A DNA stretch of 15,000 nucleotides, from positions 12,501 through 27,500 of the forward strand of contig NC_011772.1 in assembly GCF_000021305.1 (NCBI RefSeq), in the 5' to 3' direction. A model generated the notes under the pieces. It did not search any database. It worked only from the letters and a program-made list of their open reading frames with translations, and had not been told where the DNA came from. Source of the DNA: Bacillus cereus G9842 (GTDB taxonomy: Bacteria; Bacillota; Bacilli; Bacillales; Bacillaceae_G). Made by a program: the position numbers and the translations under genes. How positions within the stretch are numbered: the stretch's first letter is position 1; every line of letters begins with the position of its first letter. This document shows positions 1-9,802 of this stretch, piece by piece.

Positions 1-1503
<1,503 letters not shown>

Positions 1504-1549
1504 AATATGTAGCAATGTTATCTAGTTTTGAAGGAATATGCCTTCATAG
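1504..1549 (+). other. 23S-5S internal transcribed spacer
   Basis: This is a short AT-rich spacer of about 46 bp between the 23S 3' end and the 5S gene. No tRNA lies in it. It would be removed by processing of the rrn precursor. Confidence 0.7.
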
Positions 1550-1665
1550 TTTGGTGATGATGGCAGAGAGGTCACACCCGTTCCCATACCGAACACGGAA
1601 GTTAAGCTCTCTAGCGCCGATGGTAGTTGGGACCTTGTCCCTGTGAGAGTAGGACGTCGCCAAGC
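1550..1665 (+). rRNA. 5S ribosomal RNA
   Basis: A complete 116-nt 5S rRNA. It has the conserved CACACCCGTTCCCATACCGA loop and the segment GAACACGGAAGTTAAG. The terminal helix is formed by the 5' TTTGGTG and 3' CGCCAAGC ends. It is the last gene of the rrn operon and a terminator follows 5 nt later. In B. subtilis the corresponding operon immediately precedes yaaC-guaB, as here. Confidence 0.96.
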
Positions 1666-1670
1666 AACTA

Positions 1671-1703
1671 AAAACACAAGTCTTTTGACTTGTGTTTTTT
1701 TAT
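1671..1703. terminator. Bidirectional intrinsic terminator of the rrn operon and yaaC
   Basis: There is a perfect 12-bp stem AAAACACAAGTC (1671-1682) / GACTTGTGTTTT (1687-1698) with a TTTT loop. A T-run follows on the plus strand and an A-run on the minus strand. The hairpin starts 5 nt after 5S, and the T-run overlaps the yaaC stop codon (1700-1702), so one hairpin appears to serve both convergent units. Confidence 0.9.
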
Positions 1704-2701
1704 TTCCCATGAAATAGGTTAGGTTCTGTTAGTAAAAATGATGAAATATAGTAAGGGATTTTTTGAGCAGAAATATTAAGAAATTGATAAATAAATGGAT
1801 AATCTTCAGAGCCATAGCTTCCAAGTAAGTCATACCACCAATCTGTTTCATACCTAGAAATCATGCTTAAATTATAGAGCAATAAATAATGAACAAGGAG
1901 TTCAGGTAATACTGGCTTAGGATTTCTAGGATCAGTCGTAAGTGGTAAATAATAAGTATTAGTAAGATGTTCATAGTATAAAGGAGTACTGTACATAGGA
2001 TTCCATGATTGAATGGGCGCCGTAAAAAGTAAATTCGATTCATTAGTTTTCTCAGGTACGTGTCGCATTGATAAATGCTTACAAGATGTTTCAATGTAGC
2101 GAGAAAATCTCTCTTTAGTCATATGTAATCGATCTAGTAGGTTGACTGAAAAGGAGAGCTCATTTTTAATCGTTGAATCGATTTTATATAAAGGTGATCC
2201 TTTTTGACTATAGCGAAACAAATTTTGTAATTCTGGAATATTTCCCATTAGTTCTAGCATGTTAAATTTTTCTGCTTCTAAGTGTTTCATGTGAAACAGT
2301 TGTTCTGCAACATGAGTAAACAATCCGTTTTTTTGTATCTTCACCTCATCTTCTAAAAATTGATACCCTTGTTTTTTTCGTTTGCGAGTTGTAACGCCAT
2401 GAGCTAAAACAGTAGTGGATTCAGGATAGTTAGGATCAATGGTTAGTAGACATGCTTTAAAAAGTTGACTAATTCCATAAAATAACAACATTGGTTGAAT
2501 AGAAAATGGAGCTTTCTTATATAATTCATAATAATTTTTCCCGTGTTCTAGGTAATAAATAAAGGGATAACAATTTTCAAAACTTTTTTTTTCGGCATCC
2601 TGAATAGAGGATTTTTCATAACAACGGGCAAGATAACGTTGTACATTTTGAGATGAAAAAAAGAAACTTAACTGCTGCCAAGTATAAGATGTTTGATGCA
2701 T
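1700..2701 (-). CDS. yaaC: YaaC-family protein of unknown function
   Basis: This encodes a 333-residue protein recognised as YaaC mainly from its position and orientation, between a 5S gene and divergent guaB as in B. subtilis, and from its general length (the B. subtilis protein is a little over 300 residues). The family is conserved in Bacillus but has no established function. No signal peptide, obvious membrane segment or catalytic motif is visible; the protein is rich in Tyr, Phe and Leu and is probably cytoplasmic. The ATG start at 2701 is supported by an AAAAGGAG ribosome binding site at 2711-2718. Its stop codon lies in the T-run of the rrn terminator. Its promoter appears to share its -35 region with that of guaB, which suggests, but does not prove, a link to purine metabolism. 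Confidence 0.85.
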   Translation of the reverse strand: MHQTSYTWQQLSFFFSSQNVQRYLARCYEKSSIQDAEKKSFENCYPFIYYLEHGKNYYELYKKAPFSIQPMLLFYGISQLFKACLLTIDPNYPESTTVLAHGVTTRKRKKQGYQFLEDEVKIQKNGLFTHVAEQLFHMKHLEAEKFNMLELMGNIPELQNLFRYSQKGSPLYKIDSTIKNELSFSVNLLDRLHMTKERFSRYIETSCKHLSMRHVPEKTNESNLLFTAPIQSWNPMYSTPLYYEHLTNTYYLPLTTDPRNPKPVLPELLVHYLLLYNLSMISRYETDWWYDLLGSYGSEDYPFIYQFLNISAQKIPYYISSFLLTEPNLFHGK

Positions 2702-2728
2702 ATATTACGCTCCTTTTATTTTCTAAAA

Positions 2729-2750
2729 ATTCTAACATATATATACGTCC

Positions 2751-2757
<7 letters not shown>
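2729..2757 (-). promoter_or_regulatory. Predicted sigma-A promoter of yaaC
   Basis: Read on the minus strand, CTGTCA (2757-2752), a 17-bp spacer and TAGAAT (2734-2729) form a -35/-10 pair. The -10 is preceded by TGT, giving an extended -10 (TGTTAGAAT). The -35 overlaps the guaB -35 on the other strand by five bases. This is a sequence-based prediction only. Confidence 0.55.
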
Positions 2758-4280
<1,523 letters not shown>

Positions 4281-4293
4281 TGTCTTATATACA

Positions 4294-4331
4294 AATAGAC
4301 AGAGATTTGATATCTCTGTCTATTTTTTTTT
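4294..4331 (+). terminator. guaB intrinsic terminator
   Basis: A 13-bp perfect stem AATAGACAGAGAT (4294-4306) / ATCTCTGTCTATT (4312-4324) with a 5-nt loop leads into an uninterrupted T-run. It lies 13 nt beyond the guaB stop codon. Confidence 0.93.
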
Positions 4332-4336
4332 GATTA

Positions 4337-4345
4337 TGTTAGAAT
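4337..4345 (+). promoter_or_regulatory. Predicted extended -10 promoter of dacA
   Basis: TGTTAGAAT (4337-4345) is a good extended -10 element located about 40 bp before the dacA start. The best -35 at suitable spacing, CTGTCT (4316-4321, 18-bp spacer), is weak and lies inside the 3' arm of the guaB terminator hairpin. Prediction from sequence only. Confidence 0.45.
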
Positions 4346-4384
4346 AACGGTTATGTGAGTACATAGATATTGGGGGTAACAAAA

Positions 4385-5701
4385 GTGAAAGGTATGTTTT
4401 GCAAAAGATTCATTGCTTTGGTAACAGTGATTACACTAGCTTGTAGCATTTTTATGCCATATAGCAATGCATCAGCTGAAACAGGAGCCGCTTTAAACAT
4501 TGAAGCAGGTGCGGCAATTTTAGTAGAAGCGAATTCTGGGAAAATTGTATATCAAAAGAATGCAGATGAATTATTATCCATTGCTAGTATGACAAAGATG
4601 ATGAGTGAATATTTAGTTCATGAAGCAGTGGATAAAGGAAAACTTAAGTGGGACCAGAAAATTAAGGTTTCTGAATATGCATATAAGGTTTCACAAGATG
4701 CTTCATTATCAAATGTTGCGTTAGAAAATGGTGGCTCTTATACAGTAAAAGAGTTATATGAGGCAATGGCAATCTTTTCTGCAAATGGTGCAACAATTGC
4801 ATTAGCAGAAGCAATTGCAGGTAAAGAAGTAGATTTCGTAAAAATGATGAATGATAAATCGAAAGAACTAGGATTGAAAAATTATAAATTTGTCAATTCT
4901 ACAGGTTTAACGAATAAAGATTTAAAGGGAATGCATCCTGAAGGAACAACAGCGGATGAAGAAAATAAAATGTCTGCAAAGGATGTTGCAACTTTAGCAC
5001 AACATTTAATTAAAGATTATCCAAAAGTGTTAGATACAGCAAAAATTCCTAAAAAAGAATTCCGTCCAGAAAAAGAGAAGTTTGCAATGTCAAACTGGAA
5101 CTGGATGTTAAAGGGCTTAGTTAAAGAATATGATGGCGTAGATGGTCTGAAAACAGGCTCAACTCCAGAAGCAGGAGATTGCTTCACTGGTACGGTTGAA
5201 AGAAACGGTATGCGTTTTATTTCTGTAGTTATTAAAACAAGTTCTCATACAGCACGTTTTGATGAAACAAAGAAGCTATATGATTATGGATTTGCTAACT
5301 TTGAAGTGAAACAAATGTATAAAAAAGGTTCTTCAGTAAAAGGACAAGAAACAGTAAGAGTAGAAAATGCGAAAGATAAAGATGTAGCAGTTCAAACGAA
5401 ACAAGCTATTTCACTTCCAGTGCCAAAAGGAAGTAAAGATGTTTATAAAACAGAATTAAAAGAATCAAGTAAGGGACAAGAAGCACCTATTAAAAAGGGA
5501 GCTGCGCTTGGTCAAATGGTAATTACGCCAAAAGATACAAACGACCCTGGATTTTTAACTGGTAAGTCGTTGCAAGTGGATCTTGTAACAACATCTGAAG
5601 TAGAAGAAGCAAACTGGTTTACTCGTGCTATGCGCGGAATTGGTTCATTCTTTAGTGGTATGTGGAATAGTGCTGTTGATACAGTAAAAGGTTGGTTTTA
5701 A
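4385..5701 (+). CDS. dacA: D-alanyl-D-alanine carboxypeptidase (PBP5-type, DacA)
   Basis: A penicillin-binding protein that removes the terminal D-Ala from peptidoglycan pentapeptides outside the membrane. I chose the GTG at 4385 (438 residues) because the GGGGG ribosome binding site lies at 4372-4376; the in-frame ATG at 4370 would overlap that site. A signal peptide is visible: basic MKGMFCKR, a hydrophobic core, and likely cleavage after NASA (residue 31). The three SxxK-family motifs are SMTK (68-71, nucleophile Ser68), SAN (133-135) and KTG (256-258). The C-terminal domain ends in an aromatic amphipathic segment (WFTRAMRGIGSFFSGMW onward) typical of the membrane anchor of class A low-molecular-weight PBPs. 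It is probably a single-gene unit with its own terminator. Confidence 0.96.
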   Translation: MKGMFCKRFIALVTVITLACSIFMPYSNASAETGAALNIEAGAAILVEANSGKIVYQKNADELLSIASMTKMMSEYLVHEAVDKGKLKWDQKIKVSEYAYKVSQDASLSNVALENGGSYTVKELYEAMAIFSANGATIALAEAIAGKEVDFVKMMNDKSKELGLKNYKFVNSTGLTNKDLKGMHPEGTTADEENKMSAKDVATLAQHLIKDYPKVLDTAKIPKKEFRPEKEKFAMSNWNWMLKGLVKEYDGVDGLKTGSTPEAGDCFTGTVERNGMRFISVVIKTSSHTARFDETKKLYDYGFANFEVKQMYKKGSSVKGQETVRVENAKDKDVAVQTKQAISLPVPKGSKDVYKTELKESSKGQEAPIKKGAALGQMVITPKDTNDPGFLTGKSLQVDLVTTSEVEEANWFTRAMRGIGSFFSGMWNSAVDTVKGWF

Positions 5702-5702
5702 A

Positions 5703-5731
5703 AGCTCCTCATGGTAGGGGCTTTTTTTTTA
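5703..5731 (+). terminator. dacA intrinsic terminator
   Basis: The stem AAGCTCCT (5703-5710) / AGGGGCTT (5717-5724), with one G-U pair and a 6-nt loop, runs into a nine-base T-tract. It begins 2 nt after the dacA stop codon. Confidence 0.88.
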
Positions 5732-5766
5732 TTCCTATTTTTCATACCGACTTTATGAAAAAGTAG

Positions 5767-5797
5767 TAGACAAGCATCTGATAGTTAGTGGTAGAAT
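5767..5797 (+). promoter_or_regulatory. Predicted sigma-A promoter of pdxST
   Basis: TGGTAGAAT (5789-5797) is an extended -10. TAGACA (5767-5772) is the best -35 match, but at a long 19-bp spacing. The leader of about 60 nt holds two G-runs (5828-5832 and 5848-5853); the second is the pdxS ribosome binding site. Confidence 0.5.
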
Positions 5798-5862
5798 GTA
5801 AGAGTATTCTTAATTTTCGCCTTTAACGGGGGAAAGCAATTCACCTAGGGGGGTTTTTGTAC

Positions 5863-6750
5863 ATGACAAATGTAACAGGGACAGAGCGTGTAAAACGTGG
5901 AATGGCAGAAATGCAAAAAGGCGGCGTTATTATGGACGTAATTAACGCTGAACAAGCAAAAATTGCAGAAGAGGCAGGCGCAGTTGCCGTTATGGCATTA
6001 GAGCGTGTACCAGCAGACATTCGTGCAGCAGGTGGCGTTTCTCGTATGGCAGACCCAACAATCGTTGAAGAAGTTATGGGTGCAGTGTCAATTCCGGTTA
6101 TGGCAAAATGCCGTATCGGTCACCTTGTAGAAGCACGTGTATTAGAATCATTAGGGGTAGACTATATCGATGAGAGTGAAGTATTAACTCCTGCTGATGA
6201 AGTGTACCATTTAAATAAACGTGATTACACAGTTCCATTTGTATGTGGTTGCCGTGATATCGGAGAAGCTGCACGTCGTATTGCAGAAGGTGCATCTATG
6301 CTTCGTACAAAAGGTGAACCAGGAACAGGAAACATTGTAGAGGCAGTGCGTCATATGCGCCAAGTCAATGCAGAAATCCGTCAAGTTGCGAGTCTACGTG
6401 AAGATGAGTTAATGACATATGCAAAAAATACTGGTGCTCCTTACGAAGTATTACTTGAAATTAAACGTCTTGGTCGCTTACCAGTTGTAAACTTTGCGGC
6501 AGGTGGTGTAGCAACACCAGCAGATGCTGCATTAATGATGCAACTTGGTGCTGATGGGGTATTTGTTGGATCTGGTATCTTCAAATCAGAAAACCCAGAG
6601 AGATTTGCACGTGCAATCGTTGAAGCAACGACTCATTATGAAGATTACGAACTAATTGCAAGCCTTTCTAAAGGGTTAGGTAATGCAATGAAAGGTATCG
6701 AAATTTCAACGTTATTACCAGAACAACGCATGCAAGAGCGTGGATGGTAA
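5863..6750 (+). CDS. pdxS: Pyridoxal 5'-phosphate synthase, synthase subunit PdxS
   Basis: PdxS makes PLP from ribose 5-phosphate, glyceraldehyde 3-phosphate and the ammonia channelled from PdxT (DXP-independent pathway); in the family it forms a dodecamer core. The ATG at 5863 (295 residues) follows the strong AGGGGGG ribosome binding site by 9 nt and matches the N-terminus of known PdxS. The active-site lysines are K82 in the MAKCRIG motif and K150 in [11 protein letters not shown], and the conserved Asp is D25 in GVIMDV. Phosphate-binding glycine segments are [13 protein letters not shown] and [11 protein letters not shown]. The length matches the family. The residue after K82 is Cys, where the B. 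subtilis protein has Ala. It is the first gene of a two-gene operon with pdxT. Confidence 0.98.
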   Translation: MTNVTGTERVKRGMAEMQKGGVIMDVINAEQAKIAEEAGAVAVMALERVPADIRAAGGVSRMADPTIVEEVMGAVSIPVMAKCRIGHLVEARVLESLGVDYIDESEVLTPADEVYHLNKRDYTVPFVCGCRDIGEAARRIAEGASMLRTKGEPGTGNIVEAVRHMRQVNAEIRQVASLREDELMTYAKNTGAPYEVLLEIKRLGRLPVVNFAAGGVATPADAALMMQLGADGVFVGSGIFKSENPERFARAIVEATTHYEDYELIASLSKGLGNAMKGIEISTLLPEQRMQERGW

Positions 6751-6768
6751 TTAAAGGAGAACTTTAAA

Positions 6769-7359
6769 ATGGTGAAAATCGGTGTACTAGGTCTTCAAGG
6801 TGCAGTTCGTGAACATGTAAAATCAGTTGAAGCAAGTGGTGCCGAAGCTGTTGTTGTAAAGCGTATAGAGCAACTTGAAGAGATTGATGGTCTTATTTTA
6901 CCAGGCGGTGAAAGTACAACAATGCGCCGTCTTATTGATAAGTATGCTTTCATGGAACCACTTCGCACATTTGCAAAGTCTGGTAAACCAATGTTTGGTA
7001 CATGTGCAGGGATGATTCTTCTTGCGAAAACACTTATTGGCTATGAAGAAGCACATATTGGTGCTATGGATATTACAGTTGAGCGCAATGCGTTCGGACG
7101 CCAAAAGGATAGTTTTGAAGCTGCGCTTTCAATTGAAGGCGTGGGTGAAGACTTCGTTGGTGTATTTATCCGTGCGCCGTATGTTGTAGAAGTAGCTGAT
7201 AATGTTGAAGTGCTTTCTAAGCATGGTGACCGAATGGTAGCGGTAAGACAAGATCAGTTTTTAGCTGCTTCATTCCATCCGGAATTAACAGATGATCATC
7301 GTGTCACAGCATACTTTGTTGAAATGGTAAAAGAAGCGAAAATGAAAAAAGTTGTATAA
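6769..7359 (+). CDS. pdxT: Pyridoxal 5'-phosphate synthase, glutaminase subunit PdxT
   Basis: A class I glutamine amidotransferase subunit that hydrolyses glutamine and passes ammonia to PdxS. It has 196 residues, the normal size. The catalytic triad is visible as Cys79 in GTCAGM, and His170 and Glu172 in SFHPEL. The LPGGEST motif (44-51) forms the oxyanion/substrate loop, and the N-terminus [16 protein letters not shown] is typical. The start is 18 nt after the pdxS stop and preceded by AAAGGAGA, so the two genes are co-transcribed. No clear hairpin terminator follows, so transcripts may reach the serS leader, whose own terminator would then act. Confidence 0.97.
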   Translation: MVKIGVLGLQGAVREHVKSVEASGAEAVVVKRIEQLEEIDGLILPGGESTTMRRLIDKYAFMEPLRTFAKSGKPMFGTCAGMILLAKTLIGYEEAHIGAMDITVERNAFGRQKDSFEAALSIEGVGEDFVGVFIRAPYVVEVADNVEVLSKHGDRMVAVRQDQFLAASFHPELTDDHRVTAYFVEMVKEAKMKKVV

Positions 7360-7414
7360 GTAACTTGCAACTTGTATAAGATTATAGTAAATTGATGGTA
7401 ACAATTTTATAAAA

Positions 7415-7655
7415 TAAGCGTGTTGATAGGAAATAGTAACAAATGTTGTTTCTTATAGAGAGTCGATGGTTGGTGGAAATCGATAGAAACAGTTTGTGAA
7501 TCCATCCTGGAATGGAATGTGGAACATCTTTTGGATTAGTAAGCATTCCCGGTGAAGAGCCGTTATTTCTACTTGAGAGGAAAGCGGTAATGCTTTCAAC
7601 TAGGGTGGCAACGCGGGTTAACTCCCGTCCCTTTATATAGGGACGGGAGTTTTTT
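7415..7655 (+). promoter_or_regulatory. T-box leader of serS (tRNA-Ser sensing antitermination)
   Basis: The leader has the T-box sequence AGGGTGGCAACGCGGGT (7602-7618) just before a terminator. Stem I runs about 7420-7527: base pairs GTGTT (7420-7424) / AACAT (7523-7527); AGTAA motif near 7434; distal AGAGAG; TCGAT (7463-7467) / ATCGA (7479-7483) helix enclosing TGGTGGAA. The probable specifier is TCC at 7501-7503, following GTGAA, which reads as a serine codon. Uncharged tRNA-Ser would stabilise the antiterminator through TGGC (7606-7609) pairing with the tRNA NCCA end. The promoter is uncertain: TTGCAA (7365-7370)/TAAATT (7388-7393) at 17 bp, or TATAAA (7408-7413) with a weak -35. Confidence 0.92.
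7620..7655 (+). terminator. Regulated terminator of the serS T-box
   Basis: A perfect 13-bp GC-rich stem AACTCCCGTCCCT (7620-7632) / AGGGACGGGAGTT (7639-7651) is followed by a T-run. Its 5' arm directly abuts the T-box sequence, consistent with the mutually exclusive antiterminator/terminator arrangement. Confidence 0.95.
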
Positions 7656-7686
7656 GTGTTTTATAAAATAAAAGGAGGAGTATATA

Positions 7687-8961
7687 ATGCTTGATATTAA
7701 ATTTTTACGTACAAACTTTGAAGAAGTAAAAGCGAAATTACAGCATAGAGGTGAAGATCTAACTGATTTCGGACGTTTTGAAGAACTTGATACGAGAAGA
7801 AGAGAACTACTTGTTCAGACAGAAGAATTAAAAAGTAAACGTAATGAAGTGTCTCAACAAATCTCTGTATTAAAGCGCGAAAAGAAAGATGCAGAAGCTC
7901 TAATTTTAGAAATGCGTGAGGTTGGAGAAAAAGTAAAGGATTTTGATAACGAACTTCGCACAGTTGAAGAAGACTTAGAAAGATTAATGTTATCTATTCC
8001 AAATATCCCTCATGAGTCTGCTCCAGTCGGTGAAACAGAGGATGATAATGTAGTAGCGCGTACTTGGGGAGAAGTGAAAGAATTTACTTTTGAACCAAAA
8101 CCACATTGGGATCTTGCTACTGATTTAGGAATTTTAGATTTTGAACGCGCTGGGAAAGTAACAGGAAGCCGCTTCGTATTTTACAAAGGTGCTGGTGCAA
8201 GATTAGAGCGTGCTTTAATTAGCTTTATGCTTGATCTTCATACTGATGAGCATGGATATGAAGAAGTATTACCTCCATATATGGTAAACCGTGCAAGTAT
8301 GACAGGAACAGGACAACTTCCAAAGTTTGAAGAAGATGCATTCCGTATTGAAAGTGAAGATTATTTCTTAATTCCAACAGCTGAAGTACCTGTAACGAAT
8401 ATGCATCGGGATGAGATTTTAAATAAAGAGCAATTGCCTATAAGATATGCTGCATTTAGCTCTTGCTTCCGCTCTGAAGCAGGTTCAGCTGGTCGCGATA
8501 CACGCGGTTTAATTCGCCAGCATCAGTTCAATAAAGTAGAGCTTGTGAAGTTCGTAAAACCAGAAGATTCTTATGAAGAGTTAGAAAAATTAACAAATGA
8601 TGCAGAACGCGTGTTACAATTATTAGAGTTGCCATATCGCGTTATGAGCATGTGCACAGGCGATTTAGGATTTACAGCAGCGAAGAAATACGATATTGAA
8701 GTATGGATTCCAAGCTATGGCACATATCGTGAAATTTCTTCTTGTAGTAATTTTGAAGCTTTCCAAGCGAGACGTGCAAATATCCGTTTCCGCCGTGAGC
8801 CAAATGGAAAACCAGAACATGTCCATACATTAAATGGATCTGGTCTTGCAATTGGACGTACGGTTGCAGCTATTTTAGAAAACTACCAACAAGAAGATGG
8901 TACAATTATAATTCCAGAAGTTCTTCGCCCTTATATGGGAGGAAAAACAGTTATTAAGTAA
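7687..8961 (+). CDS. serS: Seryl-tRNA synthetase
   Basis: It charges tRNA-Ser (and tRNA-Sec where present) with serine in the cytoplasm. Its 424 residues match the family. The N-terminal region (about 30-105) is Glu/Lys/Arg-rich and heptad-like, as expected for the tRNA-binding antiparallel coiled coil. The class II catalytic core follows: motif 1 around the [20 protein letters not shown] stretch (161-180), the serine-contacting TAE (231-233), motif 2 with [14 protein letters not shown] (261-274; Arg262), and motif 3 GSGLAIGR (384-391; Arg391). The ATG lies 8 nt after AAAGGAGG. Expression is controlled by the T-box immediately upstream, and a tRNA-Ser gene lies downstream. Confidence 0.98.
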   Translation: MLDIKFLRTNFEEVKAKLQHRGEDLTDFGRFEELDTRRRELLVQTEELKSKRNEVSQQISVLKREKKDAEALILEMREVGEKVKDFDNELRTVEEDLERLMLSIPNIPHESAPVGETEDDNVVARTWGEVKEFTFEPKPHWDLATDLGILDFERAGKVTGSRFVFYKGAGARLERALISFMLDLHTDEHGYEEVLPPYMVNRASMTGTGQLPKFEEDAFRIESEDYFLIPTAEVPVTNMHRDEILNKEQLPIRYAAFSSCFRSEAGSAGRDTRGLIRQHQFNKVELVKFVKPEDSYEELEKLTNDAERVLQLLELPYRVMSMCTGDLGFTAAKKYDIEVWIPSYGTYREISSCSNFEAFQARRANIRFRREPNGKPEHVHTLNGSGLAIGRTVAAILENYQQEDGTIIIPEVLRPYMGGKTVIK

Positions 8962-9021
8962 ATTTAAACATTCATCGGTATGAGTGATTGGTAATTATGA
9001 GCGTTGTCAGTACTGTAATGT

Positions 9022-9058
9022 AGGAAGGGGAAAGTAAAATTTTCCTTTCCTCATAATT
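9022..9058 (+). terminator. Possible serS terminator
   Basis: A 12-bp imperfect stem AGGAAGGGGAAA (9022-9033) / TTTTCCTTTCCT (9040-9051) contains two G-U pairs and a GTAAAA loop. The following tract (CATAATTTATTTT) is only moderately T-rich, so this is a weaker call than the other terminators here. Confidence 0.5.
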
Positions 9059-9071
9059 TATTTTAGTAGGG

Positions 9072-9100
9072 TTGACTAACTGTTTTTCTTTTGATATTAT
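9072..9100 (+). promoter_or_regulatory. Predicted promoter of tRNA-Ser
   Basis: TTGACT (9072-9077), a 17-bp spacer and TATTAT (9095-9100) make a near-consensus sigma-A promoter. Transcription would begin around 9107, some 9 nt before the mature tRNA. Confidence 0.75.
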
Positions 9101-9115
9101 ATTTGATGTCAATAT

Positions 9116-9208
9116 GGAGGTATACCCAAGTCTGGCTGAAGGGATCGGTCTTGAAAACCGACAGGCGGCGAGAGTCGCGCGGGGGTTCGAATCCCTCTAC
9201 CTCCTCCA
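9116..9208 (+). tRNA. tRNA-Ser (anticodon UGA)
   Basis: A 93-nt class II tRNA with encoded CCA. The acceptor is GGAGGTA (9116-9122) / TACCTCC (9198-9204). The anticodon stem TCGGT/ACCGA encloses CTTGAAA, giving anticodon TGA at 9152-9154 (reads UCA and related UCN codons). The long variable arm pairs GCGGC with GTCGC, as in tRNA-Ser, and the T-arm is GGGGG TTCGAAT CCCTC. The discriminator base appears to be T at 9205, followed by CCA (9206-9208). It sits after serS as does a serine tRNA gene in B. subtilis, with its own promoter and terminator. Confidence 0.97.
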
Positions 9209-9247
9209 GATATAATTGACAACAGCGCATATAAGTGGAGATTGGAG

Positions 9248-9281
9248 AACTCGTTACCAACACGTAACGAGTTTTTATTTT
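9248..9281 (+). terminator. Terminator after tRNA-Ser
   Basis: The stem AACTCGTTAC (9248-9257) / GTAACGAGTT (9264-9273) with a 6-nt loop is followed by TTTATTTT. It lies about 40 nt beyond the tRNA 3' end. Confidence 0.88.
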
Positions 9282-9374
9282 AAAACCAATCATAAAGTAT
9301 GGTGTAAGGTAATTTTGTCCTTATTACACACTCATATTCCGATGATTATCTTCATAGATATGAAAGGAGTCAAC

Positions 9375-9767
9375 ATGGATCTTATTATACAAACGTTTCC
9401 TTTAGATGGAAAAACTTTATATTATGTACAATGTCCTGTCTGTAAGAACAATAGAATTTTAAACAGTGGTGCAAATGTGTCACGCATTATAAGCGATGAT
9501 ACATTCCGTAAACTTTGTGGTTGCACTTGTGATGTAAAGCAAGCTGAGACAAAAGTAGAGGCACCAAAAAAGGTTGAAAAACCAGCTGTAAAGAAAGAGG
9601 CAGCTCCAAAACGTACAGGTAAAGTATTAACGGCAGTAATTAACGGGAAAGAAATGACTGTTAAAGAGATTGCTGAAGCATACGATATTAGTACAAGTAC
9701 TGTTCGTCAGCGTATTAACGCAGGAAAACCTGAGAGTGAAATTATTGCTCCAACAAAGAAGAAGTAA
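9375..9767 (+). CDS. Uncharacterised Cys-rich/helix-turn-helix protein
   Basis: I do not recognise a named family. The ATG at 9375 (130 residues) follows AAAGGAGT at 9363-9370; the in-frame ATG at 9360 overlaps that site. Three parts are visible. The N-terminal part (1-53) has CPVC (Cys20, Cys23) and CGCTC (Cys48, Cys50, Cys52), enough for a zinc-ribbon-like site. A Lys/Ala/Pro/Glu-rich linker spans about 54-80. The C-terminal part (83-125) has MTVKEIAEAYDISTSTVRQR, a good helix-turn-helix pattern of the kind used by DNA-binding regulators, followed by INAGKPESEI. The tail is basic (PTKKK). It is single-gene, with its own terminator, and is not at this place in B. subtilis. A role in binding nucleic acid is inference. 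In the 166 bp before it I see only the tRNA terminator and no convincing promoter. Confidence 0.8.
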   Translation: MDLIIQTFPLDGKTLYYVQCPVCKNNRILNSGANVSRIISDDTFRKLCGCTCDVKQAETKVEAPKKVEKPAVKKEAAPKRTGKVLTAVINGKEMTVKEIAEAYDISTSTVRQRINAGKPESEIIAPTKKK

Positions 9768-9776
9768 TTTAATAGG

Positions 9777-9802
9777 AAAACCCGTGCATATGCACGGGTT
9801 TT
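9777..9802. terminator. Bidirectional terminator between the small HTH gene and dck
   Basis: An 11-bp perfect stem AAAACCCGTGC (9777-9787) / GCACGGGTTTT (9792-9802) with an ATAT loop is flanked by T-rich sequence on the plus strand. It is placed between convergent genes and ends directly at the dck stop codon (9803-9805). Confidence 0.9.

Noticed and set aside
4370..4384. ATG at 4370 as the dacA start.
   Set aside because: The GGGGG ribosome binding site would lie inside the gene; the GTG at 4385 has correct spacing and gives a normal signal peptide.
5828..5862. A second Shine-Dalgarno-like G-run (5828-5832) in the pdxS leader, suggesting a leader peptide.
   Set aside because: No ATG, GTG or TTG stands at a suitable distance after it; only the G-run at 5848-5853 is used.
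9216..9374. A longer form of the HTH protein starting near 9216.
   Set aside because: The extension would run through the tRNA-Ser terminator hairpin, and a good ribosome binding site precedes the ATG at 9375.
9116..9374. A tRNA attachment site for an integrated element behind tRNA-Ser.
   Set aside because: No direct repeat of the tRNA 3' end, integrase or phage-like gene was found; the genes beyond are the normal chromosomal ones.
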